A stretch of 64,000 bases of DNA, taken from positions 23,253,207-23,317,206 of the forward strand of contig CM042542.1 of assembly GCA_023630585.1 (NCBI GenBank). Reading direction: 5' to 3'. The notes under the pieces were generated by a model. That model was not told the origin of the DNA and ran no database searches. It saw only the letters and a list, made by a program, of their open reading frames with translations. Origin of the DNA: Cranoglanis bouderius (taxonomy: Eukaryota; Chordata; Actinopteri; Siluriformes; Cranoglanididae). Position numbers and translations under genes: made by a program. This document shows positions 34,704-46,336 of this stretch, piece by piece; the stretch's first letter is position 1; every line of letters begins with the position of its first letter.

Positions 34704-36034
34704 AATGATGGAGGGAAAGAGATCAGACTCACCAGAACCCAGCTGTGTGTCCATGAAGAGTGACGCGTCAATGGGACGTCCAATTACCTTCAGAGACAGA
34801 GTCAGTTCTCCTGATGTGAGGTCAGTATAGTGAGGTGTTTTACAGCAGTGTTCCACCTGATCAAACTCACTGGTCTCATTATGAATCCCTTCATGAGCTT
34901 TATCAGGTGTTGAAGCAGTAAAACACTAAACTGTGCAGTGCTGCAGCTCTCGGACTGGCAGTGAGGAAAACTGCTTTAAGAGTTCAGTTCAGCCTGCAGT
35001 CCCTGAGCTGGAGGGTCTGTGGTGCTACACAACAACATTTACACCTGGGACATTAATGACTATACAACTATTTTATTCATTCATTCATTCAAACATTTGT
35101 TTCTAAACATGTTAGTGTCAGTGAGGAAATCCTGAACTTAGTGTATTGTGTTAAGAGGATAGTGTTAAATATCTGTCTCTGTATTTATTAGTGTGTGTTG
35201 TGCAGCTATGAAAACATATAGTCCATATTACATCATGTGTTTTATTTGTTCACAGACCACAAAAGAAGAAATCAAACATCAGCAGAAATCAGCTGGACTC
35301 CATATTCAAGGTGTGTGTCTTTTTAATGTGTGTAACTTGTGTGTGAGCAGGTTGCAGGGTTTTTATTTAAGATAATGACAGTTTACAGGTTTATGGATGT
35401 GCAGCTGCATTATGGGTAATCAGACAGAATTTCAGTTGTAACTGTGGTAATAGAAAGAGACTTTTCTTCTTTTGATAAAATAAAAGCATCTCTCACTGTG
35501 TAACGTTCTAATATTTAGATCTGTTCCTGTGTTTCTAACCAGGAGCTGGAACACAAAGTCATCACTCTGATAAAGAATGAGCTGAAGAGGTTTAGGAAGC
35601 TCCTGAGTCCAGATTACCCAGCATGCACTGAGAGGGAAGTGGAGGATGAGGAGGATCTGCACAGTGACAGAGAGGGAGCGCTGAAGATCACACTGCACGT
35701 CCTGAAGACCATGAAGCACACAGATCTCGCTAACACACTGCAGAACAGTAAGAGCTCTGAGTCATGGCTTTATTCCATCAGGTTCACTTTAGAGAGAGGA
35801 AATAGTGTTAGATATGAACACTTTTAGTTTGAAGTTTGAGTTTAGTATCATGTACATCTGGTGCTTTTCTGTTCTGTTCGTGGTCCAGCTTGTGGTTCCT
35901 CTGTACAATGGTCCTGTTCCTTCAATAATATTTAGTACATGAATCAAGAATGAACATCAGCATTTGAAAGAACTTTACATTTTATATTGTGCTCAGTGAT
36001 TTTACATTAAAACTGTTATTACTTTGTTTATTAG

Positions 36035-37807
36035 AGTCTGTGGCCTCTGTGTATCAGACAAAGCTGAAATCCAACCTGAGAGAGAAGTTTAAAAGAATTA
36101 ATGAAGGAATCTCACAGCATGGAAGCTCAGCGCTTCTGAATGAGATCTACACAGAGCTCTACATCACAGAGGGTTGGAGTGGAGACGTCAATAATGAACA
36201 TGAGGTGAGACAGACTGAGACAGCGTCCAGGAGACCAGCAACACAGGAGACACCCATCAAATGTAATGAGCTCTTTAAAGACAAGTCCATCAGAAGTGTG
36301 CTGACTAAAGGAGTTGCTGGAATTGGAAAAACAGTCTCTGTGCAGAAGTTCATTCTGGACTGGGCTGAAGGAAAAGCAAATCAGGACGTCACCTTCATGT
36401 TTCCACTTCCCTTTAGAGAGCTGAATCTGATGAAGCAGGAACATCTCAGTCTGATGAATCTTCTTCATCACTTTTTCCCAGAAATTAGAAAACTAGAGTT
36501 AATAGACTGTGAATCCTACAAAGTGGTGTTGATCTTTGATGGTCTGGATGAGTGTCAACTTCCTCTAAATTTCCAGAAGAATGAGAGATTGTGTGATGTG
36601 ACAGAGTCAGCCTCAGTGGATGTGCTGCTGACAAACCTCATCAAGGGGAACCTGCTTCCCTCTGCTCTCCTCTGGATAACCTCTCGACCAGGAGCAGCCA
36701 ATCAGATCCCTCCTGAGTGTGTAGACCAGGTAACAGAGGTACGAGGGTTCAGTGATCCTCAGAAAGAGGAGTACTTCAGGAAGAGGATCAGTGATCAGAG
36801 CCTGGCCGATATAATCATCACACACATGAAGTCTTCAAGAAGCCTCTACATAATGTGCCACATCCCAGTCTTCTGCTGGATCTCAGCCACTGTTCTAGAG
36901 AGAATGTTGGGTGGAGCAGAGAGTGGAGAGATCCCCAAGACTCTGACTCAGATGTTCACACACTTCCTGATCTTTCAGATCAAACACAAGGACCAAAAGT
37001 ACCATCAGAAATGTGACCCTGATCCTTAGCAGACCAGAGAGAGTATCCTGGCACTGGGAAAACTGGCTTTCCAACAGCTGGAGAAAGGAAACCTGATCTT
37101 CTATGAGGAAGACCTGAGCGAGTGTGGCATTGATGTGAGAGAAGTGTCAGTGTACTCAGGAGTGTGTGCCCAAATCTTCAGAGAGGAGTTTGGGCTTCAT
37201 CTGGGGAAGGTGTTCAGCTTTGTACACCTGAGTGTTCAGGAGTTTCTGGCTGCTTTATACACATTTCTCTCCTTCATCAGCAGAAATGTGACAGAACAAC
37301 AAACCACTGATCTGTCTGATCTTTTCAGCAAGTCAAACATGTCTGATCTCCCTGGAGTGCAGTGGACAAGGCCTTACAGAGTGAGAATGGACACCTGGAC
37401 CTGTTCCTCCGCTTCCTTCTGGGTCTCTCACTGGAGTCCAATCAGACTCTCTTACGAGGCTTAATGCCACAGACAGGAAGCAGCTCTCACAGCAAACAGG
37501 AAACAGTCGAGTACATCAAGGAGAAGATCAGGTAGAATCCATCTCCAGAGAAATCCATCAATCTGTTCCACTGTCTGAATGAACTGAATGATCATTCTCT
37601 AGAGCAGGAAGTACAAACTTACCTGAACAGAGGAGGTTACAGTTGTCTCAGTGGAACCAGACTCTCTCCTGCTCAGTGGTCAGCTCTGGTGTTTGTGTTA
37701 CTGAACTCAGAACAGGATCTGGATGAGTTTGATTTGAGGAAATATGACACATCAGAGGAATGTCTTCTGAAGCTGCTGCCAGTGGTCAAAGCCTCCAGAA
37801 AAGCTGT
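36035..37807 (+). pseudogene. FISNA-NACHT exon of the NLR, with two stops and a frameshift
   Basis: A single long exon, as in fish NLR genes. It opens with SVASVYQTKLKSNLREKF and a FISNA segment (INEGISQHGSSALLNEIYTE), then a NACHT ATPase with Walker A at 36310-36333 and Walker B near 36,540, then the helical region ending KASRKAV at the donor GT (37808). The uninterrupted part ends at TAG 37027-37029. Homology continues in the same frame (ILALGKLAFQQLEKGNLIFY) until about 37,350, where one base is missing (CTCCCTGGAGTG), then in the shifted frame to the second TAG (37533-37535) and beyond to the exon end. A truncated product would keep FISNA and NACHT but lose the winged-helix-like region and LRRs. 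Confidence 0.85.
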
Positions 37808-37983
37808 GTGAGTATTTTTATTTATAAATGTATTACTGCATGGTTTGTTATTTTAATGTAAGACTGAACTGCACTGTTTGGATTAATGCTTGTTAATAGT
37901 TACTCTAATCATCTTTAAACAAACCTCTGGTACTGTTCCAGAAGATTGTTGGACTTTTTACACTAACACGTTATGTCTGCACT

Positions 37984-38342
37984 GAGGGCTGGGCCATATG
38001 GACACAATCTTATATCACCATTTATTAACTTTTCTCTAAAACTGATGGAAAAATCATCTGTACAAAATAACTGCATGTATTCATGACTGCTTTTGGATTG
38101 TTTTGTGAACTAAACCAATGGTGAAAGGCACTTTTTCTTTTCTTCTTTTATTTGTAAGGGACATTGAACAGAAGTTCACCAATGAGAAGAAGAAAAACAC
38201 AACACTGTCAAAATGGGAACAATATGAACACAAAATGTGAGATTGGTGATATAGAGGATATAGGAAAAAATCTATCAATAGACAGTGTTCATTATTCTAT
38301 CTTCTGGTCCTATGATATGTATCACCATATCACACAGCCCTA
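37984..38342. mobile_element. hAT-type MITE with perfect 8-bp target duplication, in the NLR intron
   Basis: The left end GAGGGCTGGGCCATATGG and the reverse complement of the right end TAGGGCTGTGTGATATGG are inverted matches. The 8-bp TCTGCACT flanks the element on both sides (37976-37983 and 38343-38350). It carries no coding sequence. An 8-bp duplication is the signature of hAT transposition. Confidence 0.85.
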
Positions 38343-38374
38343 TCTGCACTGAGGGACACATGTGAGAGAGAATA

Positions 38375-38545
38375 AGGACACTTTCACACCTACCTTGTTT
38401 GGTTTGGACCGATCAAACTTTCTCTTTAGATTGGATCTGTTTGGACGTATGTGAACACTCCACCTGTACTCGGGTCCACACCAAACACCTGAACCAGTGT
38501 GTGTGTAAAATCAGAGGTCTCCAGGTGACAGATTTGTAACTTTAC
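38375..38545. mobile_element. Possible DNA-transposon end sequence
   Basis: The sequence CTTTCACACCTACCTTGTTT at its start resembles the terminal repeat of a common fish non-autonomous DNA transposon family. I could not find a matching inverted end, so it is probably a fragment. Confidence 0.35.
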
Positions 38546-39000
38546 GAGCACAGAGAACAACACACACCAACTGTTTTACCGTCTCTGTGGAATTCAACAT
38601 ATAACTGACTGTAAAGTACCACTAGTATTGGCATGTTATTAACTGGTAGTGTAGAGTTGTATAATTCTTTATTTTCTGTAATAAAATGCACTATATCTGC
38701 AGTGTTGGTTGTAGAAACTTGAAGACAGATCAGAGTGTAGTGTGTGTAGCTGCTCGCTCTCACATGTGTGTGTTATGTAGATGAGCTAATGGTGTTATAA
38801 TAAACTGTAGCTGAGAGATTGTGGAGTGCAGAAAGACGTGGCTGCTCCTGTAAATGTGCTGATGTGGCGTCCTGTCCTCTGATTTCTGTGTGTGAGAGAA
38901 ACACACTCACATTTCTGTTACATCATCAACTTTAGCTGGATTATGGCTGTGTTTGTGTGTTTGAGATCAGACTTCTGATATTTCATCATTTCTCTTCCAG

Positions 39001-39174
39001 TCTGTGTGAGTGTGATCTGACAGAGGAAAGCTGTAGAGTTCTGTCCTCAGTTCTCAGCTCAAACTCCTCCAGACTGAGAGAACTGGACCTGAGGAACAAT
39101 AACCTGCAGGATTCAGGAGTGAAGCTGCTCTCTGCTGGACTGGAGAATCCACACTGTACACTGGAGATACTGAG
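39001..39174 (+). pseudogene. NLR LRR exon 1 (174 bp)
   Basis: Acceptor TCTCTTCCAG ends at 39000 and donor GTAC begins at 39175. It encodes LCECDLTEESCRVLSSVL through LRELDLRNNNLQDSGVKLL, the ribonuclease-inhibitor-type leucine-rich repeat of fish NLRs. It is undamaged itself but lies downstream of the NACHT-exon stops. The donor GT is directly followed by an (AC)n run. Confidence 0.9.

Positions 39175-39176
<2 letters not shown>

Positions 39177-39238
<62 letters not shown>
39177..39238. repeat. (AC)n microsatellite at the LRR exon 1 donor
   Basis: About 31 AC repeats beginning two bases after the donor GT. Confidence 0.97.
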
Positions 39239-39240
<2 letters not shown>

Positions 39241-39431
39241 TAGAGTATTAATAAACACAGCTACATCCAGTGTTGATCTGTGGTGATTGTAAATGTAGTG
39301 ATGTGATGTATTGTCATTGTTGTGTGTGTGAGATGGAGAGTAAATGTTCTGTATATAAAGATTTTGTGTAGTTGATGTTTTCAGAGCTAAAACTGAGTGT
39401 GTTAAGTGTGAGAAGGTTTTCTTTCTTGCAG

Positions 39432-39608
39432 GATGAGTGACTGCAGTATTACAGATGAAGGTTGTGCTGCTCTGGCTTCAGCTCTGAGGTCAAACTCCTC
39501 ATCACACCTGAGAGAACTGGATCTGAACTTTAATAATCCAGGAGAATCAGGAGTGAAGCTGCTCTCTGATCTACTGAAGGATCCACACTGTAAACTGGAG
39601 ACACTACA
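39432..39608 (+). pseudogene. NLR LRR exon 2 (177 bp)
   Basis: Acceptor TTTCTTGCAG ends at 39431 and donor GTGAGT begins at 39609. It encodes MSDCSITDEGCAALASALRS followed by HLRELDLNFNNPGESGVKLL, one LRR module. Phase matches LRR exon 1 (AG|G) and the terminal exon (CA|C). Confidence 0.9.
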
Positions 39609-39658
39609 GTGAGTTACTGACTTACTGTCTCTTTACTCTACTCTACTGTATCATACTG

Positions 39659-39663
<5 letters not shown>

Positions 39664-39748
<85 letters not shown>
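39664..39748. repeat. (TG)n microsatellite between LRR exon 2 and the terminal exon
   Basis: About 42 TG repeats, ending 31 bp before the terminal exon. Confidence 0.97.
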
Positions 39749-39751
<3 letters not shown>

Positions 39752-39816
39752 TACACTGATGCTCTTCTCTGTCTTACAGCATTAAGAATAATAAACTCAG
39801 CAGGACTGGTGTATGA

Positions 39817-42800
39817 CAGGAGTCTCACCTCAAACCTCTTCTCCAGGATAAAGCAGTTTAGGTGAAGTGTTAGAACCCGTCCCACATTTCCAGCAGTTTG
39901 GGAGCTGAATCATTCATATTCAGATGTAGAAGTTCCATAACAATAACCGTGACTGATCACATCCTTTTATCCACTCAGCTACAAGTTACTTCAGGCTTTA
40001 ATAACATCTTTTACAATCCAAAGTCAAATCCTTCAGCGTCTACACACAACACAGAGATATCATCACATCATCACACTGATTACACAAATACACATCCATG
40101 TGTTGGAGCTGTTTACAAATTATTATTACCTCCACATTTTTATCTCTTTATTCAGACTGTGTTTCTGATCAACATGGTTTCTTTCAGTTTGTTGGAACAC
40201 GGCAGTGAAACATTCGTTTCTCCACAGATGATTGATTGTAATATTGATTTCATCTTGTTTTTATTTATATATATATATATATATATACTCTTTAAGATTT
40301 TTTAAACAGTAGGTGAAAGGCTTTAAGTCCATGCACTGTATGTATTCCTGTCCTTTAATACAGTTGTGTATAAATGTTGTATAAATGTCATTTACACTGT
40401 GTGTAGTAGAAAATAAACAGTGACTGTGAGTGAAACACAACAGTTCAGGTGTTTGAGGACTGCACTGTAAAAACCTTTCAACACAATATTGTTCAATTCT
40501 GTTTTTTATATTCAGTCTCACACACCCTCAAAATGTCTGAACAAAAATACACTCGTAGAAAAGATGTAAAAGACTATTCTAATAAAATAATAAAATCCCT
40601 TCACCACCAACACATCATTTAAAACTGATTTGGGAGATTTTTTTTTTTTTAAATTAAAAACACTTTTTTAATTTCTTGTTTATTAAACATTACTGCAAAA
40701 TTACTTTTTAAAAAAAATAATTCTATTTAGGAAGTAACTGATTTATTTATTTAAATGCAATATATTAGCAATTTCTAACATCAAATATAGAATATATAAA
40801 CAAATAAACAGAAAAGAAAGGTGTTTTTAATGTATTTATCCTGATGAGACTCCATAGTGTTTACTGTGGGACATCGAGCCTCATTTCTGTTTATTAACAC
40901 TGATAAGTTTATTTACTGTTTCTGTAGTTAGGAGGTAAATTATTATCGTTATCAGGTAAAGTTTAATATTTACTAAAGACATTATTACAGAATTTCTGAA
41001 ATGTAATACACATAAGTTGAAATAAAGTGAGCTTGGGTGCTGGAAACACAAATAAATAAAGAGTAAAACTAAACTAAAAGAGAATGTGAATGAAGTGAGA
41101 TTGCTGAGTGTTTTATTTGTGACTCAGTAGAAGTGCAGTGTTAGACCGTTACTGTAGCTGTGCTGTGTGTTCAGGACCACAATACACTTTTACAATCGGA
41201 CAATTTTGCGGTAGTCATGGCGACGATGGTGACGTCACAGAGACGGTACAGGTTTTTTCATTAGGACTGCTGAAGGTTTGGATTTAGGAAGAGAAATGTA
41301 TTTATGGAACTGTAAATGTTTACATATAAAGAGACTCCACTGCTTCTTTTGTTAGGACTGATTTTATTACATTTATACTTTATATATACATTTTCCTGTT
41401 AGCTTAGCAAGAATGGGAGCTAACTGGCTAAATTAGCGATCTGGCTGGGTTTAAGTGTGGAGGAGATGAACATGATCTTGATTTAAACTTCTCTCTCTGT
41501 CACCTCTCTGTTATTTCCACAAATAAAGCGCGCGCACATTTTATTTCATCGACTGATACTTTTATCAACGGAGTCTAAAAATAAAATGATTGTTTTAAAT
41601 CAAAAGAACAAGGAGGACTGAGTGCAACTGAATTAGGAAATAAATGAAAGACAGCAAAGTGACACAAGCCATGAACAGAAACGCAGACTGGACAGGAGAC
41701 GTAAATACATGGTGTAAGAAAAGAGGAAGCGCGAGACAGAAGATTCCTGTTTATAAACTCGTGTATGGTGACGTCACCTTTAAATACAAAAACATAGACT
41801 GGTTAAACCTGCCAAATAAAAAAATAAAGAGTATGTCGGGATTTTCCAGCACAAACACCTCACACCAGCTGAGAGTGTAGAGTTTATAAAAACATACAGA
41901 CAGAAGATCTATCAGAGAATATGAGAGATGTAATGTGGTTAGTTAGTGTAGGGAGATTAGCAGTATGATGGATAGTGAAATGGAGCTGTTTTACAGATTA
42001 CACATTTACACAGATAAAGGCAATATATACATTATTACATTAAAACAATAATGATCATAAAGGGGAAACATGGCTCTAATATTTCTTCCTCTCTCTTGGC
42101 TAACGACTACAAATACAGACTTATAAACACCGCCATAAAATGCCCTATAACAGAATACTGATTCTGGGAAACTGCAGTTCCCGAGTTCGGCCACACGAGG
42201 ACAGTCAAGCTCCATCCAGCACAACACACAACTCCGACTAAAACAGCCGGTAGGTCTTGTGTGTTTTATACAGACGGAGCTGATCAGGGCAGTGACTGCA
42301 GACAGGTAATAAACACACACCTGCCCACACACACACTGGGCCTTATTGTTATCTGTCGCTGTTAGATACTGTTATACAAGTGTGAAACTAGTCCCACCGG
42401 TTACTCTTGAATGTCCGTATAGTATCACTCCGCCTGTGTTCCAGTGGCTCATGATGACAGGTGTGTGTGTGTAAAATTAAAAATGGCGAATGAAAGCGGA
42501 ATAGAGAGAGAAGTGTGAGATTGTCTGCAGCATGGAGCATTTTAAAGCTGGCGGGGTTTGGGTGGAGTGATTCTAAATCACACAAAGACCGAAGATGGGG
42601 TGACCTGTGCGCGGGAACTAACAGCTGAAGTGGGGCTTAATAGTAGCGATTTTAAAATGCTTTAAACGTAATCATGTCGATTCCCTCACATACTTTATTC
42701 AGATAGATAATCTTTCAGTCTGTGCACTTCATCAAGTCTGATGCTTTGGGCTTTAGTTGGACTAATTTCTCTTGCGGAGGAAACAAATTTCACTCCGCGA

Positions 42801-43445
42801 CTGAATGACGTGCTGCGGCTTCTATGTTCACCGTTGGAGTCTGGATGCTAAAACGTAATGATTTTAAAATTGTATTTGTATCCATTAACTTTGCGTATTT
42901 CATTATTAATTATATACTATATTGGCTATTTTACAACCTAAAATGTGACAGGGTGAAGTTTATCTTTCTAACTTGATCATTTTCTGTCAGAAAGTGACTT
43001 CAGAAAGTTTCCCGCCCCGTTTTTAGCTAATTATCGCCCTGTTTATCTGTAAATTTAACAGAAAACAAAGTTAAATATAGCTAACTGTGCTATGTAGTAT
43101 TTTGTCTGAAAGGTGCTTGATAGTTTTCTGTGTGAATTTCCCGCTCTGCTTCTAACTATTTTTAACTGCGTTAAGGTTTACATTTAATTGTGAACGTTAT
43201 TGATCGGCCCTCATTATATGATTATAATAGAGCTAAGAGGTGTTTTAACTCATTTTCAGGTCTTTTTTAGTTCAGTAGACCTGACAACACGTTATAAATA
43301 GCCAGAAATACATAAACACACAGAAATTAAGGCTAGTTTGCCTCATGTGACGTCACGTTTGCCATAACATTCTTTTTAATTGTGATATAATTAAAATGTG
43401 GCCATAATGATAAGAGTCTTTTAACTGGTATTTATTTTCTTACAG
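39817..43445. other. A/T-rich non-coding interval
   Basis: It contains a (TA)n run (40266-40287) and no recognised gene. A 78-codon frame at 41644-41880 (containing KIPVYKLVYGDVTFKYKNID) has no family resemblance I can name and no splice or promoter support. The 42,150-42,880 part is richer in CpG and could hold the promoter and 5' exon of the gene whose first coding exon is at 43,446; this is inferred only from position. Confidence 0.4.
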
Positions 43446-43512
43446 ATGGATGAATCTGTGAAAAGTAAACTGACAGAGTGGAATCTTCAGGAGTTCATTC
43501 CTATATTTGAAG
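43446..43512 (+). CDS. First coding exon of a SAM-domain-like protein (rest not found)
   Basis: The acceptor TTTTCTTACAG ends at 43445 and is followed at once by ATG; the donor is GTATGT at 43513. The 22 codons (MDESVKSKLTEWNLQEFI, then PIFE) match the first helix of a sterile alpha motif as seen in fish SAMD3-like proteins. Acceptor directly before ATG implies an upstream non-coding exon. No continuation (the rest of the SAM fold) was seen before 47,000. An RTE-like LINE sits 285 bp downstream. It could be an intact gene whose next exons lie further right, or an orphan exon left by rearrangement. Confidence 0.55.
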
Positions 43513-43796
43513 GTATGTATTATAATATTTTACAGGGTTCCTGTAGTCACTGCAAATAGGCAACTTCAGATATCTACATAATGAACTGATCTGATTTTAT
43601 TGCATTTTACATTTTTTAAAACACCACTGACAGAAGGCCAGGAAAATTACATTTAAAGCAGCAGTTCACCCAAAACTCTTCTGTCATCATTTACTAACCC
43701 TCAAAACATTCTAAATCTAAATCAAGTATATTTTACTATATATTTTATATTATTATATGTAAATATTTCTTTATCTGAAAGGTCAGAATATAAACA

Positions 43797-45533
43797 TTCA
43801 ATTCTTCTTTTCCTTTCGGCTGTTCCCTTCAGGGGTCTCCACAGAGAATCATCTGCCTCCATCTAGCCCTATCCCCTGCATCCTCTTCTCTCAGACCGAC
43901 TACCTTCATGTCCTCCTTCACTACATCCATAAACCTCCTCTTTGGTCTTCCTCTCGGCCTCCTGCCTGGCAGCTCTAACCTCAGCATCCTTTTACCGATA
44001 TATTCACTCTCCCTCCTCTGAACATGTTCAAACCATCTCAACCTGGCCTCTCTAACTTTGTCTCCAAAACATCTCACATGTGCTGTCCCTCTGACGTTCT
44101 CATTCCTGATCCTATCCATCCTCGTCACTCCCAAAGAGAACCTCAACATCTTCAGCTCTGCTACCTCTAACTCTTCCTCCTGTCTTTTCCTCAGTGCAAC
44201 TGTCTCCAAACCATACAGCATCGCTGGTCTCACTACTGTCCTGTACACCTTTCCTTTCATTCTTGCCGGTACTCTTTTATCACACAACAGACCTGACACT
44301 TTTCTCCACCCATTCCAACCTGCCTGCACACGCTTCTTCACCTCTTTTCCACACTCCCCGTTGCTCTGGACTGTTGACCCTAAGTACTTAAAATCCTGCA
44401 CCTTCTTTACCTCTTCTCCCTGTAACCTCACTGTTCCACCTGGATCCCTCTCATTCACACACATGTATTCTGTCTTGCTGCGACTAACCTTCATTCCTCT
44501 TCTCTCCAGAGCAAACCTCCACCTCTATAGAGTTTCCTCCACCTGCTCCCTGCTCTCACTACAGATCACAATGTCATCCGCAAACATCATAGTCCATGGA
44601 GATTCCTGTCTGACCTCATCTGTCAGCCTGTCCATCACCACCGCAAACAAGAAGGGGCTCAGAGCCGATCCTTGATGCAGTCCCACCTTCACCGTGAACT
44701 CCTCTGTCACACCTACCGCACACCTTACCACTGTCCTACTGCTCTCATACATATCCTGCACCACTCTAACATACTTCTCTGCCACTCCAGACCTCCTCAT
44801 ACAATACCACAGCTCCTCTCTTGGCACCCTGTCATACGCTTTCTCTAAATCTACAAAGACACAATGCAGCTCTTTCTGACCCTCTCTGTACTTCTCCATC
44901 AACATTCTCAAAGCAAATATTGCATCTGTAGTGCTCTTTCTTGGGATGAAACCATACTGCTGCTCACAAATGCTCACTTCTCCCCTTAGCCTTGCTTCCA
45001 CTACTCTTTCCCACAACTTCATTGTATGGCTCATCAGTTTAATACCTCTGTAGTTTCCACAACTCTGCACATCTCCCTTGTTCTTAAAAATCGGCTCCAA
45101 AACACTTCTCCTCCATTCCTCAGGCATCCTCTCACTCTCTAAGACCTCGTTGAACAACCTAGTTAAAAACTCTACTGCCATCTCTCCTAGACACTTCCAT
45201 ACCTCCACTGGTATGTCATCAGGACCAACCGCCTTTCCTCTCTTCATCCTCTTCAAAGCTCTCCTAACTTCACCCTTGCTAATCCCTTGTACTTCCTGCT
45301 CAACAATATTTGCTTTTACTACTCTTCTCTCTCTGTCATTTTCCTCATTCATCAGTTCCTCAAAGTACTCCTTCCATCTTTCCCTCACCCTCCTGTCACC
45401 TGTCAACACATTTCCATCTCTATCTTTAATCACTCTAACCTGCTGCACATCCTTACCATCTCTATCCCTCTGCCTCGCCAACCGATACAAATCCCTCTCA
45501 CCTTCCTTACTATCTAACCAATACAAAAAAACT
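43797..45533 (-). mobile_element. RTE-like non-LTR retrotransposon, 5'-truncated
   Basis: The minus strand encodes the reverse transcriptase and C-terminal part of an RTE-clade ORF. Motifs in order are KRGKAVGPDDIPVEVWK, YGFIPRKSTTDAIFALR, FVDLEKAYDRVPRE (first catalytic Asp region), GLHQGSALSPFLFAVVMD, MMFADDIVICS (the A/F-DD box), VQDFKYLGSTVQSNGE and RRRPRGRPKRRFMDVVKE-type C-terminal residues. One in-frame TAG (44525-44527) follows VEETL; both parts are in the same frame. The endonuclease domain is missing, and the 5' break lies near 45,533. The 3' end is at about 43,797 in the GAACAGCCGAAAGG-type tail. It is inactive as it stands. Confidence 0.88.
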
Positions 45534-45725
45534 ATAATTAACTGTAAAACTATAATTATGCTAATTACTGTCTCTGATGTAGTCTTTTAAAAACATGCCT
45601 GTTACCACCTAAAAATGACCTTATAGGAATTGCCACAATTACACAACTTTTTGCATAAACGACATTTCCCTGTTGTGTTTAGAATAACCCCTAAACATCC
45701 CCTTAACAAACTAACCGTAATTCTC

Positions 45726-45925
45726 CAAGTGCATGTTTTAATGCTGTGTTGTGCTGTTGATGTTTACCCACAGGCCAACATCACAATAAATATAAAACAG
45801 CATTGTGGAAAGACAAGCCACTGCATCCAGGATGACCAACTCTACATACTACAGGTGTCAAAGTAATCCATGGCCAAACGCACTGCCCAAGTTGTGACCT
45901 GGGACAACACAGACCTCTGGACCAG
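45726..45925 (+). repeat. Degenerate repeat, copy A
   Basis: Starts CAAGTGCATGTTTTAATG. It aligns at about 65% to copy B (46142-46328, interrupted by a hAT element) over some 190 bp, including TGTTTAC-CACAGG, GACAAGCCACTG/GACATTGGCCACTG and CCTGG. No open frame is shared. Confidence 0.65.
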
Positions 45926-46141
45926 CTGGTACAGTCTCTAACACTCAGTAAATCTATTGTTTTCATACCCATATCACATGTAGTATATCTCCATTATCTG
46001 TTAGAAATAAAATCTGTATCTGAACTGTAACAATGGCCCATAAGAATAGTAGAACTGACGTAATCAAACACCTCATCACATACAGTATGTGATAAGCATA
46101 ATTTACCTATTAAACATTTGTTCTATAGGATATTTGTATAC

Positions 46142-46336
46142 AAGTGCACCTTTTAATGTCATGTTGTCATCTTTATGTTTACACACAGGTCAACCAGAAT
46201 GATGACAATCAATGTAGCACAAGTCTATGAAGACATTGGCCACTGGATACATCAACAACTGGACGTACAGAAGTCAAAGAAGTCTGTGGCAACCTGGAAG
46301 CTATGAACTCAAAACCACAAGAATGCTGATGGACAG
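46142..46336 (+). repeat. Degenerate repeat, copy B
   Basis: Second copy of the 45,726 repeat, starting CAAGTGCACCTTTTAATG, about 416 bp to the right. A hAT element split it: the sequence resumes at 47,694 (TCACTTTTTTTTCAG). Confidence 0.65.

Larger units (their letters stand above)
34704..39816 (+). pseudogene. NLRC3-like NLR (FISNA-NACHT-LRR), disrupted
   Basis: Exons read from splice signals and phase: 34704-34820 (start ATG 34705; segment DSPEPSCVSMKSDASMGRP, typical of fish NLR N termini), 35256-35310, 35543-35747 (linker and helical segment, ELEHKVITLIKNELKRF), 36035-37807 (FISNA plus NACHT), 39001-39174 and 39432-39608 (LRR), and 39780-39816 (terminal, stop TGA). All junction phases agree. 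Fish NLRC3-like proteins are cytosolic nucleotide-binding receptors in innate immunity. Walker A is GVAGIGKT (36310-36333) and Walker B is LIFDGLDEC (around 36,530-36,555). Three lesions lie in the large exon: TAG at 37027 where relatives have Gln, a 1-bp loss near 37,350, and TAG at 37533 where relatives have Glu. The downstream exons remain clean, so the damage may be recent or allelic. No C-terminal B30.2 exon was found. Confidence 0.85.

Noticed and set aside
41644..41880. 78-codon plus-strand ORF (MKDSKVTQAMNRNADWTGDV)
   Set aside because: No family resemblance, splice signals or promoter support was seen. Noted in the interval entry only.
45776..46310. Exons of the SAM-domain gene after CACAG acceptors
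   Set aside because: The two sites are copies of one degenerate repeat and give no shared open frame or SAM-like sequence.
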